From: Opeltia flavorubescens
Taxonomy: Eukaryota; Ascomycota; Lecanoromycetes; Teloschistales; Teloschistaceae
DNA length: 64,000 nt
Reading direction: 5' to 3'
NCBI GenBank assembly: GCA_000442125.1
Contig: KE546976.1
Span: forward strand, 310,001 to 374,000
In this document: piece by piece, positions 32,507 to 44,397 of the stretch
Layout of the letters: every line of letters starts with the position of its first letter
Position numbering within the stretch: position 1 is the first letter of the stretch
The notes under the pieces: model-generated
The model's input: the letters and a program-made list of their open reading frames with translations, nothing else
Databases searched by the model: none
Told to the model about the DNA's origin: nothing
Translations under genes and position numbers: made by a program

Positions 32507-35266
32507 TTACATATCCCTATCTTTCTTCATGAACAGCCGCTTCGTACTACCCATAATCCCCAGATCGCCAAACGCATTCCGCGTACCCTTCTTTTCGCCA
32601 CTTCCTTTCCTTGCCTTGTCCACCATGGTATCCACCCAGGCCTGCTTGTTGGGTGATACAGTTGCTTTTTTGCTCTTCGGACCTGCCAAACCAAGAGAGG
32701 GAGATTCATCGCCCATCCAGGATCGTCGAGATGAAGCATTCGAATCACGTGAAGTTGGCCTATCGTTTGAGTAGTCTGGGAACGCCCGTGGGGTTGATGG
32801 CATAGTTAATGAGCCAAGTGTAGTGATAGGGGAGCTAGACTGCGAGTGTGGTAATCCTTGAATGTCGAATTTCCCATCGCTCACTGCGCGTCGACCATGA
32901 TGGATTGCGTACTCTTTTAGATATTCCCCAAGATCAGCCCATCCACCGCCAATGCGTACCATCACACGTTCTCCACCTTCCCCAACTAGGCGCACAAAGA
33001 GCTTGATTGGAGCCTCTTTGCCTGGTTGATGAAGATGGTAGAGTTTGATTTCTGAGTCGCCGTTTGACGCTTGGCCTGCGGTCTGTTCGGCGGGTGTAAG
33101 TGTCATTGTCGGCGTAGAGGGAACTGCAGTCTGTGATCGCATCAGACGTGGGGTGGGCGACCTCTTCATGAGTTTGGCATTGCGACTTCCTGGTCGTTGA
33201 CTTGTCACGTCACGATGAGCATTCGAGCGTCCAGTAAATTGAATGTTGGCTGGAATGTCTGTTAGGATGGAGCTGATTCGAGCTTCAAGCTCATCATCCG
33301 TGCTCTTTGTTGGACTGACTGCTGCCGTTCGGCTAGCTTGAACCTGAGGAGTGGTAGGCGTATGGGCGAAGTCGGCGGTCCTTCTTCGAATCACCTTCAC
33401 CGGAGTATTCCCAGGGCTCAAGTCAGTATAGTTCTCAAAGCGATGCCTCGATTTTGTAGACATCGGCGGCGATGAGCCTGAATCATTTGTGGCTGCCATG
33501 ACCCCGGCGTATTGCGATGCAATACCTACCGCCTTGCTAAAGATACTTTGACGCTCTGCTCTTGGTTCATCTACCGCTTGGCTTTCGTCTTCAGTTATGG
33601 TAGGCTCTGGTATAACAGTTGATGCACGACTACGACCAGGAGAAGCCACGGTAGATGAAGGATGATCTCCACGCTTCGTCCGCTGACTAGCCTGGCGTGA
33701 AACAGTCTGATCAGATTCCTTAGATTGCCTCCTCGGAAGCACAGGTGTAGTGACCTCTACTGGGCTACCGACACCGAAGTATTCAGCCCTTGATGCATCC
33801 TGTATCTCTGGGCTTGACATATTTGAGAAGCAGTCAGAAGTTGCAGATCCTGGGTGTGAGCTCTCCGAAGAAAGATCGGAGAGTGCGCTAGGGTTTCGCC
33901 GATGCTGTAAGTTCAGTGGCAAAGGTCTGTGGCCGACTGAAGGAAAGCCGTTTTCACTTCCATAACGCACACCATCTAGCACCGGTAACCCGTTTATTTC
34001 TGGACTGATATCACGCGTAGACGCCAGTCCATCAATGACTCCATCATCCACGTTGGACACAGCCGGAGCTGTTGGTAGTTCATCCTCGTTGAATGGAGTC
34101 TGAGTTCCATTTTCCACTACTAGACTTGTGCTTGTTTGCAGATCTCTGGACCCTGCTGCAGAATCCTTATGCAGACCCATCAAATCAGCTGCTGCACTTA
34201 ACTCCTGATTGACTGTCATCTTTTCAGCTTCAACCACCCAACTTCCAAAGTCGGATTCCAGCTGATCCATATCATCTATCCATTTTTCAGGTAACGTGTC
34301 TTGCCGACCTTCTAACGAATCGAGCATAAAGTCAAGCTGTTGTCCGAGGTCTCTAATCTGGCTCTCCAATCTTGTTTTAAGTCCAATAATGAATGGCTTT
34401 GTTACAGAATCAATGTCTTTCTCATCATCAGAGTGGCCGAGCGCTGCCCAGGCTGCCGTCATCTCATCTTGCGTTTGACCCATTGTGTTAGTAAAGCCTG
34501 GGACTGCACGCAGCACATCCAGGCGAACTTCCCAAACACCAAGCAGAGATTCGAGACGAGATACGATCGGAAGTGCTTGCATTATGATAGTGGTGACGAC
34601 CGCTGTGAAATCGTCCAAGTGACTGTAGCTGGAAATCTCATCCCCGTAATCAGAGCTTATGCCTGTTGCATGTCTGGTAGTAGAAGTAAGATGGGCATCT
34701 CGAACATGCGCTTTCAATTCGTTAAGCTCCAGCGCATCCATTGCCTCCCTAAGTTCATTGATTCTCTTTTGGTAGGCAAATACCGTTTGTGCAGGTAGGC
34801 AACCATAGTTTTCTTGCATAACTGCACGCCCATTCTCGCCGTTTCTTGGGGCTGTGCTATTCGAATCGCCTTCTGGGTCTTGCCCAGGCTCGGAAGATGA
34901 TATCTTCTGATTGGGAGGTTCAAAGCCATTGTAGGAGCTGGGCCACTGCCATTGCCGGATTTCGGATTCCCATTCCTCTAATCGCTTAGTAGCTGACGCT
35001 GCTCGAACAGCCAATGCTTTTTCCGACGGAGAAGCTGTTGCGATACTGTGGTAAAAGCCATCTTGTGACGAGTGACCGTCCGTACTTGGATTGTCCACGG
35101 CCTCTAGTGTCGCAGCAGAAGATATGTGTGATAGTAGAGGATCCGGGGGTTTAGCGGTCGAAATGTGTCGCTTATGGGAAGATCTTGAAGGAGATGGGGA
35201 AACAGCAGCTCCTCGGTCACTTTGTATCTCAAAGCGAGAAGGCGGAGGAATCCAATGCAGGTCCAT
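32507..35266 (-). CDS. KAR9: KAR9-family cortical/spindle-positioning protein with GAS2 domain (919 aa)
   Basis: Links microtubule plus ends to cortical actin transport during spindle orientation and nuclear fusion. Intronless; first ATG at 35266 (MDLHWIPPPSRFEI). The N-terminal 320 residues are helical, with features such as RLEEWESEIRQWQWP and LLGVWEVRLDVLRAVPGF, the KAR9 family region. A long Ser/Pro-rich disordered middle carries many SP/TP sites, which would suit phosphoregulation. Near residues 750-800 a GAS2-like microtubule-binding module is visible (LFVRLVGEGGERVMVRIGGGW, then LGEYLKEYAIHHGRR). The tail is basic (KKATVSPNKQAW...RLFMKKDRDM). Filamentous-fungal KAR9 proteins carry this C-terminal GAS2 domain. 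Confidence 0.85.
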   Translation of the reverse strand: MDLHWIPPPSRFEIQSDRGAAVSPSPSRSSHKRHISTAKPPDPLLSHISSAATLEAVDNPSTDGHSSQDGFYHSIATASPSEKALAVRAASATKRLEEWESEIRQWQWPSSYNGFEPPNQKISSSEPGQDPEGDSNSTAPRNGENGRAVMQENYGCLPAQTVFAYQKRINELREAMDALELNELKAHVRDAHLTSTTRHATGISSDYGDEISSYSHLDDFTAVVTTIIMQALPIVSRLESLLGVWEVRLDVLRAVPGFTNTMGQTQDEMTAAWAALGHSDDEKDIDSVTKPFIIGLKTRLESQIRDLGQQLDFMLDSLEGRQDTLPEKWIDDMDQLESDFGSWVVEAEKMTVNQELSAAADLMGLHKDSAAGSRDLQTSTSLVVENGTQTPFNEDELPTAPAVSNVDDGVIDGLASTRDISPEINGLPVLDGVRYGSENGFPSVGHRPLPLNLQHRRNPSALSDLSSESSHPGSATSDCFSNMSSPEIQDASRAEYFGVGSPVEVTTPVLPRRQSKESDQTVSRQASQRTKRGDHPSSTVASPGRSRASTVIPEPTITEDESQAVDEPRAERQSIFSKAVGIASQYAGVMAATNDSGSSPPMSTKSRHRFENYTDLSPGNTPVKVIRRRTADFAHTPTTPQVQASRTAAVSPTKSTDDELEARISSILTDIPANIQFTGRSNAHRDVTSQRPGSRNAKLMKRSPTPRLMRSQTAVPSTPTMTLTPAEQTAGQASNGDSEIKLYHLHQPGKEAPIKLFVRLVGEGGERVMVRIGGGWADLGEYLKEYAIHHGRRAVSDGKFDIQGLPHSQSSSPITTLGSLTMPSTPRAFPDYSNDRPTSRDSNASSRRSWMGDESPSLGLAGPKSKKATVSPNKQAWVDTMVDKARKGSGEKKGTRNAFGDLGIMGSTKRLFMKKDRDM

Positions 35267-35963
35267 GACCGCCGTCAAGCCAAGACTGTGTGTATGGTGG
35301 GGTAAGGCGACACCACCGCCAGTTGATGCAATTTACATGGAGCTAACAGTAGGCTTTTTGAAGTATGAATTCTGCATTCAAGTCCATTGGTAGCTGGGTG
35401 GAGGATTGTGTAAACATTGTCGCAGCTCTTAAAAGCGGAGTGCGTGACACTACAACCTGCTTCATCACTTTCCTGTATTCACCAGCGCCACTACTACGCT
35501 ACTCCCCACGCCGCCGCCTTGCCGTCTTGATTGGTTTTCGCCGCTATGGATCGCTCGATCGTATCTAGTTCATTATGCGGAAAAAGGAAGCTGTCAGGTT
35601 ATGACACCGATGATATCACGAAGTGCATTGCATCACAAGCGCGGCGCAAAGAGGCTCTTTTTCATCATAGCACATGCTTATTTCAGCTGATCCTGATTAG
35701 GTACAAGACATTAACTACTAAGGGAAGCTATGTTTGGAAACTCCCATCCACAGGATATGCTGTCCGACATTCGCAATTCGAGCCGTGCGCTACCGAGGAT
35801 GTTTGGCTCCAACCAGGTTCATGTCGACAGCTTACGCTGCAAAAGAATTATCGAGGTCATTCGTACCGCATCACCAAAGAGATCGCATTTAGCGGACCCA
35901 TGATGGCCTTGACGAGCTGAAGTAGGTCGAGATATTCGCAGTGTTGATCAATTCGCGAGTATT
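35267..35963. other. Intergenic region between two minus-strand genes
   Basis: About 700 bp: KAR9 promoter and 3' flank of the next gene. A frame from ATG 35546 followed by a plausible 53-bp intron (35701-35753) was examined but the exon frames conflict, so no gene is called. Confidence 0.35.
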
Positions 35964-36512
35964 TTATAGTTTCCTCGGCTCAGGGTGGGCTTCTTTCAGC
36001 CCCCCTATCCGATCCAGGTCGAGCGACTGAAACCTGTCTGCATCGTCCTTGTCGTAAGGAGGTAGATGTTCGTCGTGGTAGGGCTCCAATCCAACGCCTC
36101 CAGTCTCGCTGATTCTCACAACGACAACGCGCCCGGACTTGCGCTTGCCGGAAGTATCCTCCTCTTCTGGAAAGGTGATGCGAATTTCAGGAATTGGGCT
36201 GGGAGGTCCGGATGAAGCTGGGCTTGCGAGCATCTCCTTCTCGCCATAGATATGGATACTCTCAGCATTGTGCGTATATGGCGTGGCCGAAATTGTTAGA
36301 CGGCGGTGATTCGATGTTCTCTTGGAAGAAGGGTTGTGTATGGGGAGTGCTTGATCTTGCTGTTTGAATTTGCGATAAGAGCGAAGGATGAAGAGCACCG
36401 CAACCAAGCAGAAGCCGGTGATGAGCAAAACCACAAGGGCAATCAGAAGTGAAGTCATGGTTGGCGTAAGACCACCAATCGCAGCGTTGTCGCGGGCAAG
36501 GATAGGAGCCAT
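35964..36512 (-). CDS. Small single-pass membrane protein (182 aa)
   Basis: ATG at 36512. A short lumenal/extracellular N terminus (MAPILARDN...) is followed by one hydrophobic helix (about residues 20-43, SLLIALVVLLITGFCLVAVL), then a basic RSYRKFKQQ stop-transfer. The long cytoplasmic tail is Pro/Ser-rich and acidic-basic mixed (PEEEDTSGKRKSGRVVVVRI, LPPYDKDDADRFQ). There is no cleavable signal peptide, so a type III-like anchor is likely. I do not recognise the family. The upstream 300 bp probably contains an untranslated leader. Confidence 0.65.
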   Translation of the reverse strand: MAPILARDNAAIGGLTPTMTSLLIALVVLLITGFCLVAVLFILRSYRKFKQQDQALPIHNPSSKRTSNHRRLTISATPYTHNAESIHIYGEKEMLASPASSGPPSPIPEIRITFPEEEDTSGKRKSGRVVVVRISETGGVGLEPYHDEHLPPYDKDDADRFQSLDLDRIGGLKEAHPEPRKL

Positions 36513-38870
36513 TGTTGCATTGGCTGTAAAGAATTGGAGCAGAGCTTGTCTGAAGGGTTTCGTAAATGGCTAAGACACTGCAAAGTTTTTTTAGTTTCGC
36601 TCTGGCAGTAGTATTATGTCTGAAGCTAAGAACCATGGATGCTGGTTGAACGTACCGTGGGAACGGAGGACAAGCCTACAATGCTTCTCCAAAGGGTTAT
36701 CGTAGAAAAGTATTGGAAAGGAGTGAATAGCGCACGCAACAGCTGAATGAGTGAAGCTGTTACTGGGCTGTATCGAAGAACCGACCGTTGAGTTAAGGAA
36801 CGACAAGGAAGTTAACGAAGAAGCAGAAGGGAGCTGGGCGGAGAAGAGGAAACAAATCCACTCGGGACCGGTTGAACAGCCTCGTCCCGAGAAGGCTTAG
36901 CTCCCTGTTGTGGAAATTAATTGTTTTCTTCAGCGCTTATCAAACACCAAATCTCCGCTTCCTCTTGCTGTCATAGTGTTGTACCCGTGCTCCCGTGGTA
37001 ACAACGGTCGTGTTCTGGCGAGAATCTCTTCTGCATGTACGCGCCAGGGTCAATGTTCGCCGCGACCTATAATAAGATTCGAAAATTTCTCCTCCATAAC
37101 ATGACTTACCTTCACAGGAGCCCTTAACAACATGCTATTGTACTCAGGTCGAAGTACTTTTCAGTATTGATAGATTGGTAATCTCAGTCATGCTGTCCAT
37201 CCTACTGCCTTACTAAACTCGTAAGAGGCAAAGGCTTGACTGTAACTCCTGATTGTTTCCTTTCATCCTCCTCTACGGTCCAATTGAAATCACCCTGTCA
37301 CTAATTACCATCCAATGTCATTGCTATTTTTCTATTTCTCGAAATCTCCCGAGGCCGGCAACCCTTGACAAATTCGTCACGAGGTATATGTTACGAGCAC
37401 AGCTCATATCGGCCTTCATAGTGTATCATCCATCACTCTTTTCCCCTTCGATAAAGGGATTTGCGAGGTCCACGCGACCGCACGCACAATTGCGAAAGTT
37501 AAGTTGACTTGTTGATCCTTATGAATATCTTTGCAGGCCATGGAAGCGCCTGTTGTCCGCAGATTCGTGATTGTGGGCCAATGTGTATCACGCCCAGTCC
37601 GTTATGGCCAGGTTGATACCTGCTGAAAGAAGATGGAGTCTCATCGTATGTTGAAAAGTAAGGTCTTTTGAAGATTGAGTCTGGAGATAACCAATCACGG
37701 TAAGATCCAAATAGTGTTCCTTCGCTGAGCACTGCTTGATTATTATGGTAAATGAGGTGCAAGGCTCCGGTCAGCATCTTCCGCAAGACATGCTCAAAGT
37801 ATAACAGAAAGCGCCTCCCGTCCACGAATTTTTTCAACACAGACAGGGCAGAGTTACATGTGTCTGCTTTCCAACCTTTGATTTGCGTCAATTCGACAAT
37901 CGGTGGGTCATACCCGGCGTCGCTTTATTGATAGCAGCCAGCGCAAGCGTATTGGCTTGTCAATGCCAACAATGGCTTGAATATCTTGCAGCAGTTTATC
38001 CTACAATGCGTGCTAGGAATCAGACACCTGGTACTCTCCCTCCGAAATAGTATCAGCGTTTTGGGTGTGACAGACCAAGCGTGCGGGCCTAAATGGAACG
38101 AACAAGTAATAAGCGAGTCATGAGTCTGAAAAATACAACGGTCAGTCGGTCAATTGCTCGACGAGCAAGGATACAGAAATCCTTGTAATCATTTGAGACG
38201 AGAACAGCAACGAGTTTTGGAATCACCCGGTCAATGTGCGAACCATGTTGTACAACTAACAAGGGTCGACTTTGAGCACGCGAGTTGGATCGTTCTTTTA
38301 CGGTAACCATAGCATTCGCAAGCTACTTGGCGGACCGATCTTTCCTTGACCCGTGATAAGAGCCAAACAAAAGAATAGGCGTAACATTTAAACATGTATG
38401 AAATCTGGTGAATACCGAAGTAACAGTCTTGTTCCCAATTGCCTCTACCTCTTTCATGGCATCAAGATCTTACCAAGGGCTACGGTAGAGAAGATTGGAG
38501 TAGAGATTTCATCAAGATTGACGATTATGGTGTAACCCCAGAGTAAGCTAGGACTGCGTCTCGCATTGTGATGCAGCGGAAGAACCAATCATCGTTAGAT
38601 CTTGCTGCTGAATGTGGACGCACACATGTGAGGTAGGCGCAAGCCTCAGCCGGGGCATGGAGAAAGGAGATTTTCGGACTATCTCAGATACATAGCCTTC
38701 TCTAGGCTCGAGTCATCTCCCCGCACCAATCGACGGAGACTTTTATATGTACAGTCTCGTGATCGCGCACTCATCATATTGACCTTTGAACAATGTTCAG
38801 ATAAATCCACTTTGTTGTTGAGTATGCACATGGTGCCTGTGTCCCCCTGAATAATCGGATCTGGGGAAAG
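36513..38870. other. Large intergenic region
   Basis: About 2.4 kb without a supported gene. A minus frame ending at 37499 has no ATG until 37777 (about 92 codons) and no recognisable content; others are short shadows. One end holds the leader of the gene at 36512, the other the presumed promoter region of the PUF gene. Confidence 0.4.
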
Positions 38871-39795
38871 TACCTGTAGTGGTGTTATTTATGGGTTCGC
38901 CTTAGCCGTGGATCCCTACTCGTAGTTGGCGCTTCCGCTGGGGAACTAAGCAGTAGCCTCCGGGAAAGACAGCCCATGGCAGCCCATTTGTTTGACGGGG
39001 ATAAACTTTTGTTACCAAATCCATTCAACGGCCCTCCACTCCACCTTCGTCCGTGTGTATAACGTCTACTCTGCTTTGCGACACATCACAATTCCATCTC
39101 ATCTCGTATGCTGCCAGATCGATGCCTCCCATCTTCCCCTCCATTCGCTTGCCTCGATGACCATCGGTTCCGCCATTGCTGCCTTCAGCTGAGCAGCGTC
39201 CCAGCATTCCACACGCGCGCATCTTCCTGCCCTACCGATTCCCCTTGCGTTATCCAGCAACAACACAATTATTACCTCGCTCATTCCTCATCTTACCCTG
39301 ATGAGGACAACTGGCGGTGAAACATTTCACTGGGTGCTGGGTGCGGGGACTGCACCACTTTATCTCGGCCATTGCGCCCAATTACTGCACGGCTGCCTGC
39401 ACTGAAGCGTCGAGATAGCCCTGTACGAACACACCAAGGGGTGCCAACCTTGCGTGCAACGATCCCACTACTATGCTTCTTCACAACTCTCTTCTTCCGA
39501 CCACCATCCACATATTTTTGTACATGACCTCCGGCCTAGGCAACCTTCACCCTTCGACTACTGTTCCTTATCTGTGTACGTCGAAGAAGCTTCTTGATAC
39601 GAATGGATATCTTACTGACTTATGAGCGTTCTGATATTAGTGATATTCCTTTTTCCCACTCGGCTCCATACATAAGTCTTTAGTGCACACCCAACTTCGT
39701 GCCCGCCGGTATATGGAATCCTTCCCGATCGCTGTGTCATATCATCAGTCAATCGGCACCCAAGTACAACGTTCGCTGAGGAAGCAAACAAAACC
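38871..39795 (+). promoter_or_regulatory. Probable long leader of the PUF gene with upstream ORFs
   Basis: CT-rich, ATG-containing sequence directly before the PUF start codon. Several short upstream frames (for example ending at 39192 and 39320) would act as uORFs if the transcript starts this far up. Transcript extent is inference. Confidence 0.3.
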
Positions 39796-42700
39796 ATGAC
39801 TTCAACTGTAAGTTGACACCAGCACCTCATGCGACCGAAAGACATCCGCTGAGACAGAACGTGTCAGACAAAGAATCGGTTCGGTAACTTTGGCTCAGGA
39901 AGCGGCATGGCAGTCGGGGAACAACCTCGATCCTCGCACGGAGGTTCCTTCGTTCAGGGATTTGGAAACGTCTCCACGACCTGGAATGGAGGGATCTGGG
40001 GTAATACAGCGATTGGCAGCGGACTGAAAAACGCCAGCACCGATAACGCTCGAATACAAGGTACGAGCGTGAGCTTCAGGTTGGCCGCGGTCGTTGCTAA
40101 CGAATTACTTCAGAAGAAAGACTGGCGACTGCCGGCAGTAACGAAGCATTGACGGGCTCAGGATCGCTGCTTTCGACCTCTGAATCAGACGGATGGAACG
40201 CAAGGCAAAGGACGCCATGGGCCTCGATTGACAATACCTCCCCCGGGTTGTCAAGCGCAAGCACGCGAAGAAGTGGTACTTCCCCGATGCGACGGCAGAA
40301 CAGCAGCCAGCACCCATCCCAACCCTTTACAGATCCTTCAACAAGCAATTCCCCTTACTTCTCTGTCACCCCAGCACCATCAAACCAAGTGGCTTTAAGG
40401 CCATCTCAGCAGCATATTTCAGATCCCAAGAGTGGTACTTTGATTTCTGCTCGCGGCTTCGAAACGAACGGGATCCACCGGCCGTCAAGACATAACAGCA
40501 ATGAAGAGGATCGATATGCTGCTTCCTCACTGGCTTTTGGGAATAACGATGCTGGGATCTCGATACATCCACATCGTCAACAATCTCAGAGTAGTACATC
40601 TGGCTTCAATAGTGGTGTGGCATCAAGAAGCGGCAGTCTACCGCCGTCACGGAATGGTGTTGATCCTTTGTTGCAATATGGTGAAGAATCACAGAATACA
40701 TCACAGTTAATTTCCAACGGATCAACTTCTAACGGACAGACCCCTCAATTCAAACTGTCAGCCCAAGCTCTTTCCTTTGCACGCCATCCTGCCGCTCCAA
40801 GTCAGAAATTCACCGATCTACCAAATCCTGCCACCATGCACAACATGATTGGAGACTTTTCGAAGATGAATCTGGCGAAAGATAGCCAACTACCGCATTC
40901 TGGATACGGGCTACAAATGGGATCCACGTTCACCGGACAAGGCCCACCGTACGACTTCCCTACCCACAACGATGGAAGCAGCACAAACCAGGCCTGGGAT
41001 GCTGATGAGAGCTTCCCTGATTTCCATGATCGCTTTGTTCACAACAATATGCTCCCACTTCAATCTCACACCTCCTACCGCTCTTCAGCCTTGAATCCTT
41101 CATACCCTCATTCGCCAGCGAGCAGTGACGGGCGCCGAAACTCGCAAAGCCCATACTACTCTACAGATACCGTACCTTCGTACGTCTCACACAACCGTCA
41201 GTTGTTGCATAACAATACGAATAGCAACCTTCCTCATGGCCAAGCGCAGCTCTTAGATCGGAAGCTCCGTGGGATACAGCAAGAACAACAAGGCTATCTA
41301 CCTCCTCATAACAACACACTTAACTTCAGAACCTCGTTGCCAAATCCGTACGATTTCCACCCTCAGGCTGCGCTACGAATGCATCCTCTCAATCCTTACT
41401 ACCCAATCCCTCAAGTACCAAATCAACTTCCTCCAGTCATACCGCGAGGTCCGGCGAAAGATCAAGATGCCAGCCACAGTACTCGCAGCGCCTGCCTTGA
41501 GGATTTCAGGTCAAATAGCAAAACGAACAAGCGGTACGAACTGAAGGTAGCTATTATGCAAGAGCAATGGATTTGTATTCGCTTGACTAACACGGACTAG
41601 GATATCTATGGGCATGTCGTGGAATTCAGCGGTGATCAGCACGGATCAAGGTTCATCCAGCAAAAGCTTGAGACGGCCAATAGCGATGAGAAAGATCAGG
41701 CCTTTCGAGAAATTTTACCCAATGCGATGCAGCTTATGACCGATGTCTTCGGGAACTACGTTATCCAGAAATTCTTTGAACATGGCAATCAATCGCAAAA
41801 GAAGGTACTAGCGAATCAGATGAAGGGCCATGTACTGGCGTTGTCCCTGCAGATGTATGGTTGCAGAGTGGTACAGAAGGTGAGTGTTATATTACACTTT
41901 CGCAGCATCTCGCCTGCTGACTGGTCCAGGCTCTCGAACACATCTTGACGGATCAACAAGCTTCACTGATTGGAGAGCTTCAGAAAGACAAACAGATCAT
42001 GAGATGTGTAAAGGATCAAAACGGTAATCACGTCGTGCAAAAAGCCATTGAGCGCATACCGGCCGAGCATATCCAATTCATTGTCAACGCTTTTACTGGG
42101 CAAGTGCACGAGTTGTCGAAGCACGCGTATGGCTGCCGTGTCATACAACGTATGTTGGAACACTGCATCGAACCAACCAGATCTGCTGTTCTTCAAGAGC
42201 TTCATGGGTGCGCACAGTATCTCATTGGCGATCAGTATGGCAACTACGTTACGCAGCATGTCATCGAGCACGGTCGCGAACAAGATAGAGATCGTATTAT
42301 CACCCTTGTCACATCGAACCTCATCAACTATTCGAAGCACAAATTTGCCAGCAATGTCGTGGAAACGTGCATCAAATTTGGTAACGCTGAGCAACGGAAG
42401 AAGATTGTGGACATACTCACTGCGGTCAATGAGAAAGGAGACAATAATCTGCAATACTTGATACGTGACCAATATTGCAATTATGTCATTCGTGAGTTCG
42501 AAGTCTTGAGGTCAGGGTATTGCTCCTGCTAATTGTCTCCCAGAAACCATTCTCTCCGAACTCAAAGGTACCGAACTCGATGATTTTGTTGAGATCGTCA
42601 AGCCTCAGCTGGCGATTCTCAAACGTTTCGCATACGGCAAACAGGTTCAAGCGATTGAGCAGCTCTTATACACCATTTTCCCGCCAAGTCACCCACAACA

Positions 42701-42902
42701 GCGACCACATAACATTGTACCACCACCCATCGATACATCTGCCTCAGCCGCACCCACACCACCTTTACTGACTGGAGACGGTCAATCTCCACAAAGTAGC
42801 AGTGTCCCCAGTACCAACGCAAGTTCAATTGGGGGTCCAGCAGAATCACGAAAATCGAGCACGAGCAACACCGTTGAAGTAATGACACCTACTTCTACAT
42901 GA
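39796..42902 (+). CDS. PUF3: Pumilio-family RNA-binding protein, PUF3/PUM type (945 aa)
   Basis: Binds UGUA-containing 3' UTRs and represses or localises mRNAs; yeast Puf3 controls nuclear-encoded mitochondrial messages. Exons: 39796-39807, 39868-40060, 40114-41546, 41601-41879, 41930-42491, 42544-42902; introns of 50-60 bp, all phases agree, first exon only four codons. Residues 1-545 are Ser/Asn/Gln-rich and disordered. The PUF domain (about 545-850) has eight repeats whose core motifs read [56 protein letters not shown] and YCNYVIQT. This order matches the PUF3/PUM1 code. A short Ser/Pro tail follows. Transcribed rightwards, isolated by large spacers on both sides. Confidence 0.93.
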
Positions 42903-44397
42903 AATGGATATATCCCTCTTCTTTTGTCAACCGGCTAGCTATTTGCCCGTTGACCTCTCTCCATCATGACCAGAGGATGACGCTCCAGCTAGTCCCCTCC
43001 TCCACCAGTATCCTGTCATCTTCCTCACGACTCTCCACTTTTGATTATCCATTGTCAACAAAGAGCGGCCAAGCTGACAGGCGTTGCTCTCTTACTTCAT
43101 AGAAAAGCACACGACTTTCTTAAATACCATCGGGGGGGTTTGCAATACCCCATCATATATCCTTTGTAATAAAACTTGACTCTATGTGAGGAGGAGTTGG
43201 AGACGAACAGGGGGGGAAATATGAATATTGGGTTTTAGAGGCGATTCTTTGAACCCGTGGCATGCATATTTTGCTCATTATGAGACGAGACGAGAGATGT
43301 GAATGGAGGCTCTTTCTTTCTGTGTATGGAGTGAGTGTGAGATATGAGTTATGGACAGGACAAGGAGTGAATTGTGTGTGTGTACACGTGCCCGGGAGGG
43401 TGTCTGGGGCAGGGGGAATCAAGAAAGGGGAGTGGGGATGGGGGGGAAAGTAAACGATGTGAATGCTTTCATGGTACATAATTCTCTTCTTCTTCTCTTT
43501 GGTTCCCCTTTGCTGGATGAATTGCTCGCGAGGGAGTGGTGGGAGATGAGATGAGATGAAATAGGGTATACCATATAGAACCTGTGTATGCATTAGGATT
43601 GACCCTCTCTTGAAAGTTCCATGGAATTTATGGATATAATTCTAGGGTGTGATTGTGATAATGTCCTCGATGTTTTTTTTCTCTCTTCTCCAGAAAGTTT
43701 TCTTCGGTGGTTGTTCAAGCACACGGGCTGCAAGATTGCGTATGTATGTGAACCGAGATGCATACTTTGGCCTTTCTGTTTTTGGTTTTTCTGGGAGTTC
43801 ATTCTTCCTCCTCCTCGGAATAACCAGCACGTTTTCTACTGCTTTTCTAGGGACGCTCTGGTGAAATAGACTACTAGAGACTGTTTTTGACTTTTTGAGT
43901 GTTTTTTTTCTTCTTCTTATCGCTTTGCTGTTGGGATGTGGGGGTGGTTTATCTATTCCTCCTTTTCAAAGATTTTCCTTTTCCTTGCTCCTTTTTTTTC
44001 CTTTCTCATTGGGCGTCATATTCCTTCCCAAGGGGCTAGAATACTTCTCAGTTATATCTCGGCTTCTTTTACCTCGATCAATTGACTCCTTGCGCACAAG
44101 GGGGGTCAAAGCAGTATGCAGTATATTCATATGATATTTTGTAGGTTCTATATTTTTCGGTCAGAGGACCTATCTACTAAGGTAGAAGAGATTGGTTGAG
44201 TAGAAAGAAAAGACATTTCTGGCGCACACATGTTTAATTTTTGTCATGTACGTTTTTCAATCCCCATTGATGTATCCTGAATCATTTCTTCCTCGTATTA
44301 TCTTGATTCATCCATTGTAGGAGCTCCCTACCTCTCAGTCCAGCACACATATATATACCCGTCTATCTCCACCAGCAGCCCAGTCACCTCACCCCTC
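42903..44397. other. 3' flank of PUF gene and spacer
   Basis: About 1.5 kb; G-rich on the plus strand around 43200-43450, then strongly T-rich to 44100. No gene supported. Probably long 3' UTR sequence plus the 3' flank of the convergent SDR gene. Confidence 0.4.

Noticed and set aside
35546-35900. Possible two-exon gene with intron 35701-35753
   Set aside because: The splice sites look good, but the exon before and the protein-like frame after (DMLSDIRNSSRALPRMF) do not join in phase, and the in-phase alternative meets stops.
37499-37891. 130-codon minus-strand frame
   Set aside because: It begins at TTG; the first ATG leaves about 92 codons and there is no recognisable content or leader.
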